Shown: positions 1-7,903 of the stretch, one piece after another
Position numbering within the stretch: the stretch's first letter is position 1
Layout of the letters: each line of letters starts with the position of its first letter
NCBI GenBank assembly: GCA_003533545.1
Contig: DQEK01000322.1
Location: forward strand, 1 to 10,667
From: Acidobacteriota bacterium
GTDB taxonomy: Bacteria; Acidobacteriota; Vicinamibacteria; Vicinamibacterales; UBA8438
Reading direction: 5' to 3'
Length of the DNA: 10,667 nucleotides
Made by a program: the position numbers and the translations under genes
Notes under the pieces: generated by a model
Databases searched by the model: none
Told to the model about the DNA's origin: nothing
The model's input: the letters and a program-made list of their open reading frames with translations, nothing else

Positions 1-128
1 CCATCCGGCACGACGAACTCCGGCGGCGGCGGACGGTGAATTCGCGAGGCTCGTAGCGTGCTTCGCCCACAGATCGATGAGTGCCTGATGTCTTTCAACT
101 GTAGCCCGGCGTGGACCGACCACCCGCC

Positions 129-135
129 AAAGGAG
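129..135 (+). promoter_or_regulatory. Shine-Dalgarno site of first hydrolase
   Basis: The motif AAAGGAG lies 7 nt upstream of the ATG at 143 and fixes that start. No reading frame in bases 1-128 can be supported as a gene, and I see no clear -35/-10 pair there. Confidence 0.75.
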
Positions 136-142
136 AGTAACG

Positions 143-1081
143 ATGTTGCAGAAATTGTCGCTGTGCGTGGTCCTGATTGCCATCACCGCCCTTGCATGGC
201 CGGGGAACGCCTTGGCTCAGTTGTCCGACACAGAAGCTTGGGCCTCCCACCTATCGAACACTTATCGCGTCGTGCCCAATGTGACTTACGGAACGGCCAA
301 TAACAGAGAGAACAAGGTCGATCTCTACCTACCGCGTGGCGTCGACGGCCCAGTGCCGGTGCTGATGTACATCCATGGTGGCGGCTGGGTTGGCGGTTCG
401 AAGGAAGGTAACGTGCTGCGGTTACTGCCGTGGCTCGAGCGTGGCTGGGCCGTGGTCAACGTGCAGTATCGGCTAGGCGCCGTCTCACTGGCGCCAGCGG
501 CCGTCGAGGACTGCCTGTGCGCGCTTCGCTGGGTCATTCGGAATGCCGAACGGTACGACATAGACACGTCGCGTATCGTCACTACGGGGAACTCGGCGGG
601 GGGGCACCTGGCTCTAACGACCGGCATGGTCCCGGCTGCAGCCGGGCTCGATCGGCAGTGTCCCGGGAACGAGGAGCTGGCCGTGGCGGCGATCATCAAT
701 TGGTATGGCATTACCGACGTGGGAGATCTCCTCGACGGGCCCAATACGAAGAGCTATGCGGTGCAGTGGATGGGGAGTATGCCTGACCGCCATGAGATTG
801 CCGAGCGCGTGTCTCCGCTGACGTATGTGCGATCCGGACTGCCGCCTATTCTGTCGATTCATGGAGACGCCGATCCGACCGTGCCATACCAGCATGGCGT
901 TCAGCTTCACGAGGAGTTGTCCAGGGTCGGTGTGACCAACCAGCTGCACACCGTGCCGGGTGGGAGACATGGCGGTTTCAATCGTGATGAGACGGTGGCC
1001 ATATTCGAGACTATCGACCGGTTTCTGGTCACGAACGGCTTGGCGGCCGCTGGTTCGCGGGAGACGACAGGGGGACAGTGA
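143..1081 (+). CDS. secreted alpha/beta hydrolase, esterase/lipase (acetyl-esterase/BD-FAE-like)
   Basis: This 312-residue protein is a predicted exported serine ester hydrolase. A signal peptide covers residues 1-25, with a hydrophobic core and an ALA-Q cleavage site. The oxyanion-hole motif HGGGW starts at H78. The nucleophile elbow is GNSAGG with S151, the likely acid is D244 in the GDADPTVP stretch, and the likely base is H276 in GGRHGG. This layout matches the Aes/HSL-like COG0657 group, including bifunctional acetyl-xylan/feruloyl esterases. The class is clear but the true substrate is not. The start is supported by an AAAGGAG site. The stop overlaps the GTG start of the next hydrolase (GTGA), which suggests translational coupling. 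A seven-G run (598-604) encodes part of the catalytic elbow. Confidence 0.9.
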   Translation: MLQKLSLCVVLIAITALAWPGNALAQLSDTEAWASHLSNTYRVVPNVTYGTANNRENKVDLYLPRGVDGPVPVLMYIHGGGWVGGSKEGNVLRLLPWLERGWAVVNVQYRLGAVSLAPAAVEDCLCALRWVIRNAERYDIDTSRIVTTGNSAGGHLALTTGMVPAAAGLDRQCPGNEELAVAAIINWYGITDVGDLLDGPNTKSYAVQWMGSMPDRHEIAERVSPLTYVRSGLPPILSIHGDADPTVPYQHGVQLHEELSRVGVTNQLHTVPGGRHGGFNRDETVAIFETIDRFLVTNGLAAAGSRETTGGQ

Positions 1082-2715
1082 GGGTGACCTCCTTGGGACT
1101 CCAAGACGCAGGACGCAGCCGCCACGAGGTCCGTGTGGTGCTTTTGGCGGTCGCTGTCGGCTGGCTGGCCGCGGGGTCAGCGTCGGCTCAGGGCTTGGGT
1201 CCCCTGGTGGAAGCGTTCTGGGCCGCCGGGTCGGTCGACGAGATTGACGAGGCGGTCCAGACGGTCCTCGCACTTGACCCCGAGATCGGACCGCTCTTTA
1301 CCCGCGTGCGGGCCGGGTCGTCCTACGATTCCAACGCGTTGCGAGGGCGCCAGTTCTTGACCCGCGCGAACACCGACGGTGTCACGTTTCGCTACGAGGC
1401 CTATATCCCAGAGAACTACGACCCCACCCGACGCTATCCGGTGCGCATGTATCTGCACGGTGGCGTGTCCAGGCCCCGGCGTGACGAGCCGCCGTTCTGG
1501 CGGAACGCTGAGCCTTATCTGCGCGACGACACCATCGTTGTGTTTCCCGAATCGTGGGGTGAGGCGATGTGGTGGCAGGCCAACCAGATCGAGAACCTGG
1601 GCGGGATGCTGAATGACCTCAAGGCCCGCTACAACATTGACGAGAATGCTGTGTATCTAATGGGGGTGTCTGACGGTGCTACCGGAGCCTTCTACCACGC
1701 GTTCAAGGCGCCGACCCCTTGGGCGGGGTTCCTGTCATTCAACGGGCACCCGGTGGTCTTGGCCAATCCGTCGACTGGGGCCGACGGGCAGATGTATGTA
1801 ACGAATCTGCGCAACAAGCCGTTCTTCGCGGTCAATGGTGGACAGGACCGGCTTTACCCGATCAGTTCGGTGCTGCCGTTCTTCCAACTGTTCGTCGATG
1901 CTGGCATCTCCTTAGACTTCCGGCCAAAGCCGGAGGCGGGCCACAACATGCAATGGTGGCCGGAGGAGACCGATACCGTTGACCAGTTCATTCTCACCCG
2001 CAAGCGGGTTCCTCTACCTGACCGCCTTGTCTGGGAGACTGAGTCGACGGAGCGTTTCAATCGTGCCCACTGGCTGGTCATCACCGAGTTGGGGACCGTG
2101 GAGGGGGAGAATGACTTTGCCGACGACGAGTTCAACCAGATCCAGCCAGCGCCATCCGGAGTACCGATCGGTTTCAACACAATCGGTGTGCTAGACACTG
2201 GTGGCATCCAGCTGATCGACATCATCCAAGGGTCGATGGCCGAGGTGGCTGGCGTGCAGCCTGGCGACGTGTTGGTGGAGATGAACGACCGTCCTGTCGC
2301 GAATGTGGAGGACCTACGTGACGCGGTGCAGGCGTCCCGCGACGAGCCGGGAATGTCCGTGAGTGTGATGCGAGACGGTGCGCGGCTGTCGTTTACTTTG
2401 GTGCCTCCAGACACCGTGCCGGCGCCACCGCCCAGTGAGGCGTTTCCGCTGCCCGAGCTGTCTGGCCGCGTACAGCTCCTGCGTGACGACAATCACATCG
2501 ACGTGGTGACCCGTGGTGTTCGTCGTTACGCGTTGTTACTGTCACCCGAGCAGTTCGACTTTACCCAATCGTTCAGGGTCACTACCAACGGTCGCGTTTC
2601 GTTCGAAGGCATGGTGGAGCCAAGTCCTGAGACGCTGCTGCGGTGGGCGGCTCGCGATCGCGACCGGACGATGCTCTTTGGTGCACAGCTTGATATCGAG
2701 GTAGAAGCACCCTAA
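1078..2715 (+). CDS. secreted alpha/beta hydrolase with inserted PDZ domain
   Basis: This 545-residue exported hydrolase starts with GTG inside the stop of the upstream hydrolase; a second in-frame GTG lies 6 nt later. A signal peptide with a long N-region ends near SASAQ (about residue 38). The hydrolase core spans about residues 85-310. It has HGG at H127, the nucleophile elbow GVSDGA at S198, probable acid D257 in GGQD and probable base H289 in AGHNMQWW. This resembles esterase-D/PHB-depolymerase-like or dienelactone-hydrolase-like peptidase/esterase enzymes. A PDZ domain follows (about 360-442), with the peptide-groove strand region near G376 and the typical VQPGDVLVEMND segment. The flanks at about 316-346 (W319, HWLVI) and 458-545 (LLLSP, NGRVSFEG, LLRWAARDRDR) look like two halves of one beta-rich domain split by the PDZ. 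Exact substrate, ester or peptide, is unknown. Confidence 0.85.
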   Translation: MRVTSLGLQDAGRSRHEVRVVLLAVAVGWLAAGSASAQGLGPLVEAFWAAGSVDEIDEAVQTVLALDPEIGPLFTRVRAGSSYDSNALRGRQFLTRANTDGVTFRYEAYIPENYDPTRRYPVRMYLHGGVSRPRRDEPPFWRNAEPYLRDDTIVVFPESWGEAMWWQANQIENLGGMLNDLKARYNIDENAVYLMGVSDGATGAFYHAFKAPTPWAGFLSFNGHPVVLANPSTGADGQMYVTNLRNKPFFAVNGGQDRLYPISSVLPFFQLFVDAGISLDFRPKPEAGHNMQWWPEETDTVDQFILTRKRVPLPDRLVWETESTERFNRAHWLVITELGTVEGENDFADDEFNQIQPAPSGVPIGFNTIGVLDTGGIQLIDIIQGSMAEVAGVQPGDVLVEMNDRPVANVEDLRDAVQASRDEPGMSVSVMRDGARLSFTLVPPDTVPAPPPSEAFPLPELSGRVQLLRDDNHIDVVTRGVRRYALLLSPEQFDFTQSFRVTTNGRVSFEGMVEPSPETLLRWAARDRDRTMLFGAQLDIEVEAP

Positions 2716-2783
2716 ACCGCGCCTCTTTGCCCCACGGGGTTTCGTTTGACTGACGGGGACAGGTTCCGCGCGAGACTGTGTCG

Positions 2784-3128
2784 ATGGCGGCCCCGCTGGT
2801 GAAGCTCTGCATCGTCGCTAACGTGGCAGACGCTCACCTGCTGACGGCGTTGCTCGAACAGGAGGGGATTGCGGCGGTCGTCCGCGGCGACGGATTCGTG
2901 CCGTTGCAGGGCGGTTCTCTCTTTCGGATGGAGACGCGGCCCTCGGTATGGGTTCTGGATGACGACAGCCTGGAGCGGGCCAAGGAGCTGGCGGAAGAGT
3001 TCGGTCAGGAGGCGGGCGGTGCAGACGCACCCAGCTGGCGCTGCCGGTGCGGCGAGACCAGCGAAGCGCAGTTCAGCGAGTGCTGGAATTGCGGTCGGCC
3101 AAAACCCCCGGTCCCGAGTGCTGCCTAG
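2784..3128 (+). CDS. DUF2007-like protein with C-terminal zinc ribbon
   Basis: This is a 114-residue cytoplasmic protein. Residues 5-73 resemble the DUF2007 'putative signal transducing protein' fold: a short strand, then a helix with AHLLTALLEQEGI, a central strand region with W56-V-L-D-D-D, and a final helix ERAKELAEEF. Residues 85-104 form a zinc-ribbon-like knuckle with C87-x-C89 and C100-x-x-C103, after a conserved-looking W85. Function is unknown for the family; a role in protein interaction or metal-dependent regulation is only a guess. The ATG at 2784 is chosen, but a GTG two codons upstream (2778) is equally possible because neither has a clear ribosome-binding site. It follows the PDZ hydrolase by about 65 bp and may be co-transcribed with it. 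Confidence 0.75.
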   Translation: MAAPLVKLCIVANVADAHLLTALLEQEGIAAVVRGDGFVPLQGGSLFRMETRPSVWVLDDDSLERAKELAEEFGQEAGGADAPSWRCRCGETSEAQFSECWNCGRPKPPVPSAA

Positions 3129-3233
3129 CGCCGGCCTTTTGGTATTACTCCGGAGGGGGCGACTGCTCTCCCGTGGACAAAACGGTCTTATACTCGCCTG
3201 ACCTTCAACCAGTCATTGTGCTGCTTATCTCCC

Positions 3234-4358
3234 ATGGCCAACCATAATTCCGGTCTCGCTTGGAGCCGACGACGCGTCCTCGCCTCACTGTTTGGGGTAG
3301 GCGCGGTCGCTCCATTCTTTCGGGGGGGGCGTGACGGACCCGGCGACTCGGTGTTGCTGCGTTACACGGCACATGTTCCCAACTCCCACGGGCTCTACCG
3401 CGAGGTCTTCGTGCCCTGGGTGGAGATGGTGGTGGCGCAAACGGAGGGACGGATTCGTTGGGAGCACTATGTTGATGGATTGCTGCACGGGCCGCTCGAC
3501 GGCTTCAAGGCCGTGGCTACGGACATCACCGACTACACGCACGCGTACGCTACGTACCAGCCGGGAAGCTTCCACCTGACCCACGGGCTCCAATTGCCGT
3601 TCCTCTTCGCTAACTCGGGCGTGGCGGCACTGGTCGCTGAGGAGCTGTACCCGGAGTATCTAAAGGGCGAGTACGAGCGAATGAATGTCTACCTGGCGCA
3701 CTGTGACTCGACAACCGCCTACGACATCCTGTCGAAAACGCCAATTCGGGTGCCCTCGGACATTCGCGGGCTGAAGGTTCGCTCGACAGGTGGGCTCATG
3801 GCCGAGATTCTCCGGCAAGTTGATGCCGTTCCCGTCGTGCTGGCCGCGGCCGAAACCTACACAGCGTTTCAGAGAGGCATCATTGACGCGGTCGCGGTGG
3901 GAGCACCCGACATGGCGGCCTATCGACTTTACGAGATCGGTAACTACTACCTGCCGATCCGACTCACGCACACCGTCATTCAGTACTGCCTGAACCCACG
4001 CACGTTTGATGGCCTGCCGATCGATCTTCGCGTGCCGCTCTACAATCTTTTCCGCTTACGGGGGCAGGTTGCTCACCAAAATTACTATGGCGGCGAGGCG
4101 CTGGAGAGCGCCATCGAGACACTCACGGACGCGGGCGTCGAGCGGCTCGACCCTACGCCGGCCGAACGCCAGCGGTGGGTGGATGCGGTCCGGCCTCTGG
4201 AGCGCCGTTTTGTCGAGGAGAACGAGAGCCGCGGTCTTCCCGCGGCTGCCTTTGTGCGCGAGGCGAGAGAGCGCGCCGCCCGGTACGAGGAATGGACTGA
4301 CCAGGAACTTTGGGACCACGTGTCTGCGCGCCCCGTGCAGGGCATCATCACGTTGTGA
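3234..4358 (+). CDS. dctP: TRAP transporter substrate-binding protein, DctP family, Tat signal
   Basis: This 374-residue periplasmic solute receptor belongs to a tripartite ATP-independent transporter. The N-terminus has a twin-arginine motif (S11-R-R-R-V-L16) followed by a hydrophobic stretch to about residue 27, so Tat export is likely. The body fits the DctP/TAXI-independent PF03480 type. R183, in the IRGLKVRSTGG segment, sits where the family's conserved carboxylate-binding arginine lies, and an AFQRGIIDAV segment follows, as is typical. The ligand is probably an organic acid but cannot be named. The ATG at 3234 is preferred; a TTG at 3216 would add six residues ahead of the Tat motif. 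No strong ribosome-binding site is visible for either start. It is 30 bp upstream of the small permease gene. An eight-G run (3322-3329) lies just after the signal region. The symbol is used at family level. Confidence 0.9.
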   Translation: MANHNSGLAWSRRRVLASLFGVGAVAPFFRGGRDGPGDSVLLRYTAHVPNSHGLYREVFVPWVEMVVAQTEGRIRWEHYVDGLLHGPLDGFKAVATDITDYTHAYATYQPGSFHLTHGLQLPFLFANSGVAALVAEELYPEYLKGEYERMNVYLAHCDSTTAYDILSKTPIRVPSDIRGLKVRSTGGLMAEILRQVDAVPVVLAAAETYTAFQRGIIDAVAVGAPDMAAYRLYEIGNYYLPIRLTHTVIQYCLNPRTFDGLPIDLRVPLYNLFRLRGQVAHQNYYGGEALESAIETLTDAGVERLDPTPAERQRWVDAVRPLERRFVEENESRGLPAAAFVREARERAARYEEWTDQELWDHVSARPVQGIITL

Positions 4359-4374
4359 GCGCCAGCGAGAGTCT

Positions 4375-4386
4375 AGGAGGGAGGAA
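4375..4386 (+). promoter_or_regulatory. strong Shine-Dalgarno of DctQ gene
   Basis: The purine-rich stretch AGGAGGGAGGAA carries an AGGAGG core and a second GGAGG-like register immediately before the ATG at 4389. It is far stronger than the sites of the neighbouring DctP and DctM genes, so the small membrane subunit may be the main translation entry point for the Q-M pair. Confidence 0.7.
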
Positions 4387-4388
4387 AC

Positions 4389-4994
4389 ATGACTGCGATG
4401 CTGGCCTGGTTCGACCTGGCAGCTGAGTGCGTTGACCGCTGGTCGGAGAGGGCATCGCATGAGCTATTCCGGCTGGGCGTCTATGTGACGATGCCTGCGC
4501 TCGTCGCGCTGGTCACACTCGACGTGGCCCTCCGTTACGTGTTCAACGCGCCGCTGCAGTGGGGTCGTGATGCCAATGGGTTGCTCCTGTTGATGACGCT
4601 TTTCTGCGCGCTTCCACATGCCTGGGACCGCGCGTATCACATTCGGATGGAGGTCTTTTACATTCGCCTGCCCGATGCCGGTAGACGTGGAGTCGACGTG
4701 CTCGCTTCGGTCGCTGCCGTCGTTGTTTTCGGGTTCATGGGCGTACAAGGGGCACGCTTTGTCCCCTTCATGTTCGGGACGGGGGAGACGGGCGAAGACC
4801 TCAGCTTGCCGTTGTGGCCCTTCATGGGTTTTCTGTCGATGTGCGCGTTCGTTCTGGTCGCGCGGGTGTTCGCGAATCCAGCGGCGATGGAGGGTCACCC
4901 GCAGTCCCCGACACGCCGGCAGGGTGTCGGGTCTGTCGGGGAACCCTTGGCTTCCGAAAGTGACCTGGCGCCCAGAGACGACATTGCCTCGTGA
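4389..4994 (+). CDS. dctQ: TRAP transporter small permease, DctQ family
   Basis: This 201-residue inner-membrane protein has four predicted transmembrane segments, at about residues 30-50, 62-80, 100-120 and 138-158. The segment LRYVFNAPLQWGRDANGLLL (49-68) matches the family signature that normally reads RYVFN-x-P followed by an acidic or polar residue and a second helix. It pairs with DctM to form the membrane part of a sodium-driven organic acid importer. A hydrophilic tail of about 40 residues (161-201) follows the last helix and looks low in structure. The last bases overlap the GTG start of the DctM gene (GTGA). The symbol is a family-level name. Confidence 0.9.
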   Translation: MTAMLAWFDLAAECVDRWSERASHELFRLGVYVTMPALVALVTLDVALRYVFNAPLQWGRDANGLLLLMTLFCALPHAWDRAYHIRMEVFYIRLPDAGRRGVDVLASVAAVVVFGFMGVQGARFVPFMFGTGETGEDLSLPLWPFMGFLSMCAFVLVARVFANPAAMEGHPQSPTRRQGVGSVGEPLASESDLAPRDDIAS

Positions 4995-6292
4995 GTCTCA
5001 CAGTTGTTGGACTCATCGGGATCGGTGCGATGCTCGTGCTCCTTATTCTGGGAGTGCCGATCGCCGTGGCGATGGCCGTTACCGGTGTCACCGGGCTCTG
5101 GCTTCTGGAGGGACCGGGCCCCGCTCTTGCACACACGCTGCTCGTTCCGTGGAACGAGGGACGCAGCTTTGTCCTCGTTACCATCCCTCTGTTTGTACTG
5201 ATGGGGCAGCTCTTCTTTCAGACGGGACTCGCGTCGGACCTCTATCACGGCGTCCGCAGTTGGATTGGCAAGGTCCCGGGTGGGATGGCCATTACGTCAG
5301 TCGTCGCTTGTGGCGCGTTCGGTGCGGTCACGGGCTCCAGCATTGCGACCGTGGCGACGATGGGAACGATCGTCATGCCCGAGATGCGGCGCTACAACTA
5401 CCATCCCCGCCTAGCAACCGGCGCACTTGCTGCGTCTGGGACGCTCGGCATCCTGATTCCTCCCAGTCTCATTTTTATTTTTTACGGGGTCATGACGGAG
5501 ACGTCGATCGGCGCGCTCTTTATTGCCGGTATTGTTCCAGGGATTTTAACCGCGGCCATGTTCTCCGCGATCATCCTTGTTCGGTGCGTCTTCACGCCCA
5601 CTTTGGGGCCGCCCGGACCAGGGGCGACGTGGCGCGAGCGAGGAGCCGCGACGGTGGGCCTCCTACCGATCCTGACGTTGTTTTTTCTGGTCATCGGTGG
5701 GATCTACGTGGGGATCTTCACTCCCACCGAGGCCGCCGGGGTCGGGTGCGCCGGCGTGTTGCTGATGGCGATGTTTCGGCGTCGGCTCACGACGGCGGCC
5801 ATAGGTAAGGCTCTTGAGGAGACCGCCCTGGTGAGCGCGATGATTTTTGCCATCATCGTCGGCGGATATTTGGTAGCCCGCTTTCTGGCGGTTACTGGGC
5901 TCACTGAGCAGCTGGTGTCGGTCTTGGTCGGGATGGAGCTCGGGAGGGTGCCCTTCCTCATGCTGTTGGTAGTGCTCTACCTAGTGCTGGGTGCGATGGT
6001 CGACGTTTTTGGAATGCTGGTGCTGACGATCCCGTTTGTGATGCCTGTTGTCGGCGAACTGGGGATCGATCCGATCTGGTTCGGTGTCTTTGCGGTGATG
6101 ATGGCGGAGCTCGCTCTCGTGACGCCACCGATCGGCGCCAACGTCTTCGTGATGCGGCGAACCGCGCCAGAAGTCCCTATGGGTGACATCTTCATGGGAG
6201 TGCTGCCCTTCGTGGTCGGCGAGTTGATTCTCATCGCGTTGATCATTGTTTTTCCGGAAATCGCCTTGTGGCTACCAGGGAGGATGGGCTAG
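4991..6292 (+). CDS. dctM: TRAP transporter large permease, DctM family
   Basis: This 433-residue integral membrane protein has roughly a dozen hydrophobic segments and is the transport-catalysing subunit of the TRAP system. Recognisable family segments are TIPLFVLMGQLFF near residue 64, the GAFGAVTGSSIATVATMG stretch near 108-125, ASGTLGILIPPSLIFIFYG near 148-166, and the late repeat counterpart around AMVDVFGMLVLTIPFVMPV with LVTPPIGANVFVM. The two-fold internal layout is typical of the family and the length is normal. It starts with GTG, overlapping the DctQ stop by 4 bp, so the two are likely coupled in translation. It ends 171 bp before a convergent gene, and no T-tailed terminator hairpin is visible in that gap. 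Confidence 0.93.
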   Translation: MSLTVVGLIGIGAMLVLLILGVPIAVAMAVTGVTGLWLLEGPGPALAHTLLVPWNEGRSFVLVTIPLFVLMGQLFFQTGLASDLYHGVRSWIGKVPGGMAITSVVACGAFGAVTGSSIATVATMGTIVMPEMRRYNYHPRLATGALAASGTLGILIPPSLIFIFYGVMTETSIGALFIAGIVPGILTAAMFSAIILVRCVFTPTLGPPGPGATWRERGAATVGLLPILTLFFLVIGGIYVGIFTPTEAAGVGCAGVLLMAMFRRRLTTAAIGKALEETALVSAMIFAIIVGGYLVARFLAVTGLTEQLVSVLVGMELGRVPFLMLLVVLYLVLGAMVDVFGMLVLTIPFVMPVVGELGIDPIWFGVFAVMMAELALVTPPIGANVFVMRRTAPEVPMGDIFMGVLPFVVGELILIALIIVFPEIALWLPGRMG

Positions 6293-6463
6293 TCGCGGTT
6301 GCAGAGCGCCGACCGGCGTGGATGACTGGTTGGCGGGGACCTTCTGATGGCCTACGGTTCGTGGGGCTTCACGACGGTTGTAGGCGCCACAGCTTTGCCT
6401 TCAGCGGTCTGCATTCGACGGTGCGACGTCGGCAAAGTGGTGGGTTGGTGCCAGGATTGCAGT

Positions 6464-7708
6464 CTACGGGCCTTCAATTTGCACCGTGACGCCCGCGTTC
6501 TGTTGTAGCCGGTCGAGCAGCGCCTCTCCCATCGCCGATGCCGGCGTGTGGATGCCTCCACTGGACGTGAGCGAATCCCGCGCAAGACATATGGCTGACT
6601 CCGCGAGCATCTTTGCGGTGGAACCGTAGCCCGGGTCACGATCGCCGGTGAGCCTGGCACGCAGCGTTTCGCTTGAGTCGCTCGGATGTTCGGCGAGTAA
6701 ACGTACGTCCCAGTACCCTGCCTCTCTGACCCGCCTCGACGGGCCTTCGCCAGGAGCGGGCATGCGCGACGCTGCTGCGCGGCGCACCGGGCCGACCGTC
6801 ATTGCTGCCATGCCGACGCGCAGCGCGGTGGCAAGTCCTAGGGCCTTCACGAACCCGAACGGGCCGCGGCCCATCAACATCGCCTCTTCGTAGCGGAAGT
6901 CCGGACCATACGCGTTCGCGAGGAGCGCGTTTGAGCGGCGTACCACGCGTGTGTCGACATTGGCCATGATGAAGGGGCCTGTCCATTGCCCGAAGTCTGC
7001 GTCCCAGGCGATGCGAAACGAATCAGGGTCGTCTGGTCCGTTACGCCGACCCCTAGGATTGATCGCATACGGGTCTTCGTTTCGTCGTCTGACTTCGGGG
7101 TCGCGGCTCTGCTCCTCGAGCATGTTGATGGCACTCGCGGCAGTGCCGCCGCTCGCGCCGCCCTTGAATCCAGCCACGCGGAGCTTGACGCGTTTTCCCG
7201 GTACGCCGTGACGCGCCTTCATTGCTTGCTGCACGAAGAACACACCGAGATCGGCGGGGATGCAATCGAAGCCGCACGCATGTACCATGCGTGCGCCGCT
7301 AGCCTGAGCTTGGTCTTGGTGCGCGTCAATCATCCGACCCATCCAGAACACTTCGCCCGTCAGATCGCAGTAGTGCGTTCCGGTCGCCGCACATGCGGCC
7401 ACGAGCTCGGAACCATAAAGCGCGTAGGGACCCACTGTTGTGCAGGCAACGCGAGTGCGTTCGGCGAGCCCGCGCATGAACGTGGCGTCGGCCGCGTCTC
7501 CTACTATGAGTGGCAAACCAGATGCGTCCACGCCTGTTTCAGCGGTGAGCGCGTCTCGTACGGCGGAAAGTTTGGTTTCACTGCGTCCTCCGAGGGCCCA
7601 GGGAAACGAGGTGCCGTAGTGCTCAAGAATGTGCTGGGCGGTGAGCCGCCCGACAAATCCGGTGGCTCCCCAGACGACCACGTCAAAATCTCGTGTCTGC
7701 GTTTCCAC
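6464..7708 (-). CDS. saccharopine dehydrogenase-like NAD(P)-binding oxidoreductase
   Basis: This 414-residue protein has an N-terminal Rossmann fold. The dinucleotide motif is G14-A-T-G-F-V-G20 and the second strand is followed by GGRS (40-43). Family-typical segments follow: TTVGPYALYG (90-99), THYCDLTGE (111-119) and HACGFDCIPADLG (143-155), then the GGTAASAINML stretch. This matches the saccharopine dehydrogenase-like / trans-acting enoyl reductase group. True lysine metabolism is unlikely; reduction of a lipid or enoyl substrate is possible but unproven. The GTG at 7708 is preferred because the fold begins a few residues later. A TTG at 7762 would add 18 residues that look unrelated to the family. 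Neither start has a good ribosome-binding site. It is convergent with the TRAP operon. Confidence 0.85.
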   Translation of the reverse strand: METQTRDFDVVVWGATGFVGRLTAQHILEHYGTSFPWALGGRSETKLSAVRDALTAETGVDASGLPLIVGDAADATFMRGLAERTRVACTTVGPYALYGSELVAACAATGTHYCDLTGEVFWMGRMIDAHQDQAQASGARMVHACGFDCIPADLGVFFVQQAMKARHGVPGKRVKLRVAGFKGGASGGTAASAINMLEEQSRDPEVRRRNEDPYAINPRGRRNGPDDPDSFRIAWDADFGQWTGPFIMANVDTRVVRRSNALLANAYGPDFRYEEAMLMGRGPFGFVKALGLATALRVGMAAMTVGPVRRAAASRMPAPGEGPSRRVREAGYWDVRLLAEHPSDSSETLRARLTGDRDPGYGSTAKMLAESAICLARDSLTSSGGIHTPASAMGEALLDRLQQNAGVTVQIEGP

Positions 7709-7831
7709 GATGCCAACTAGTCTCGTTGAGCGGAGGTCGTGAGCGGGCACGTAGGTTGGCAACGAACCAGCTGTTCGGCGGTGATACTACCGCGGCAGGG
7801 GTCGACCCAGCTATCGACCTGTTTTGAACCC

Positions 7832-7860
7832 ACAATGCAGTCTCTCGTTCCCTGAGTCAA
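7832..7860 (-). promoter_or_regulatory. weak sigma-70-like promoter candidate
   Basis: Read on the minus strand, TTGACT (7860-7855) and CATTGT (7837-7832) are separated by exactly 17 nt. They lie between the PEGA gene and the oxidoreductase, about 120 nt upstream of the GTG at 7708. The -10 element matches poorly, so this is only a candidate. The rest of the 195-bp gap shows nothing else I can support. Confidence 0.2.
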
Positions 7861-7903
7861 TGCGTCCTCGATAGTCCTGTGTGGTCTTCCTGCTGCGCTT
7901 GGC

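Noticed and set aside
1..128. Possible tail or start of an upstream gene on either strand
   Set aside because: All three plus frames hit stops within about 90 bp, and the one plausible minus frame is short with no supporting start or family match.
3099..3142. Inverted repeat CCAAAA / TTTTGG spanning the end of the DUF2007 gene
   Set aside because: The loop is 32 nt and the arms are only 6 bp, so it is probably chance and not a terminator.
3174..3194. Promoter TGGACA / TATACT ahead of the TRAP operon
   Set aside because: The two elements are only 9 nt apart, so they do not form a usable -35/-10 pair, although TATACT alone could be a -10.
6302..6320. Hairpin GCGCC-GACC-GGCGT as terminator of the TRAP operon
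   Set aside because: The stem is 5 bp including a wobble pair and there is no T-run after it.
6268..6489. Plus-strand reading frame crossing the end of DctM and the convergent gap
   Set aside because: It starts inside the DctM gene, has no ribosome-binding site, ends inside the oppositely oriented oxidoreductase, and resembles no protein family.
6986..7720. Long plus-strand frame (244 residues) inside the oxidoreductase region
   Set aside because: It is antisense to a gene with clear Rossmann and family motifs; high GC commonly makes such shadow frames.
7815..7845. tRNA-like T-loop resemblance in TTTTGAACCC
   Set aside because: The flanking bases do not pair as a T-stem and no acceptor or anticodon arm can be drawn.
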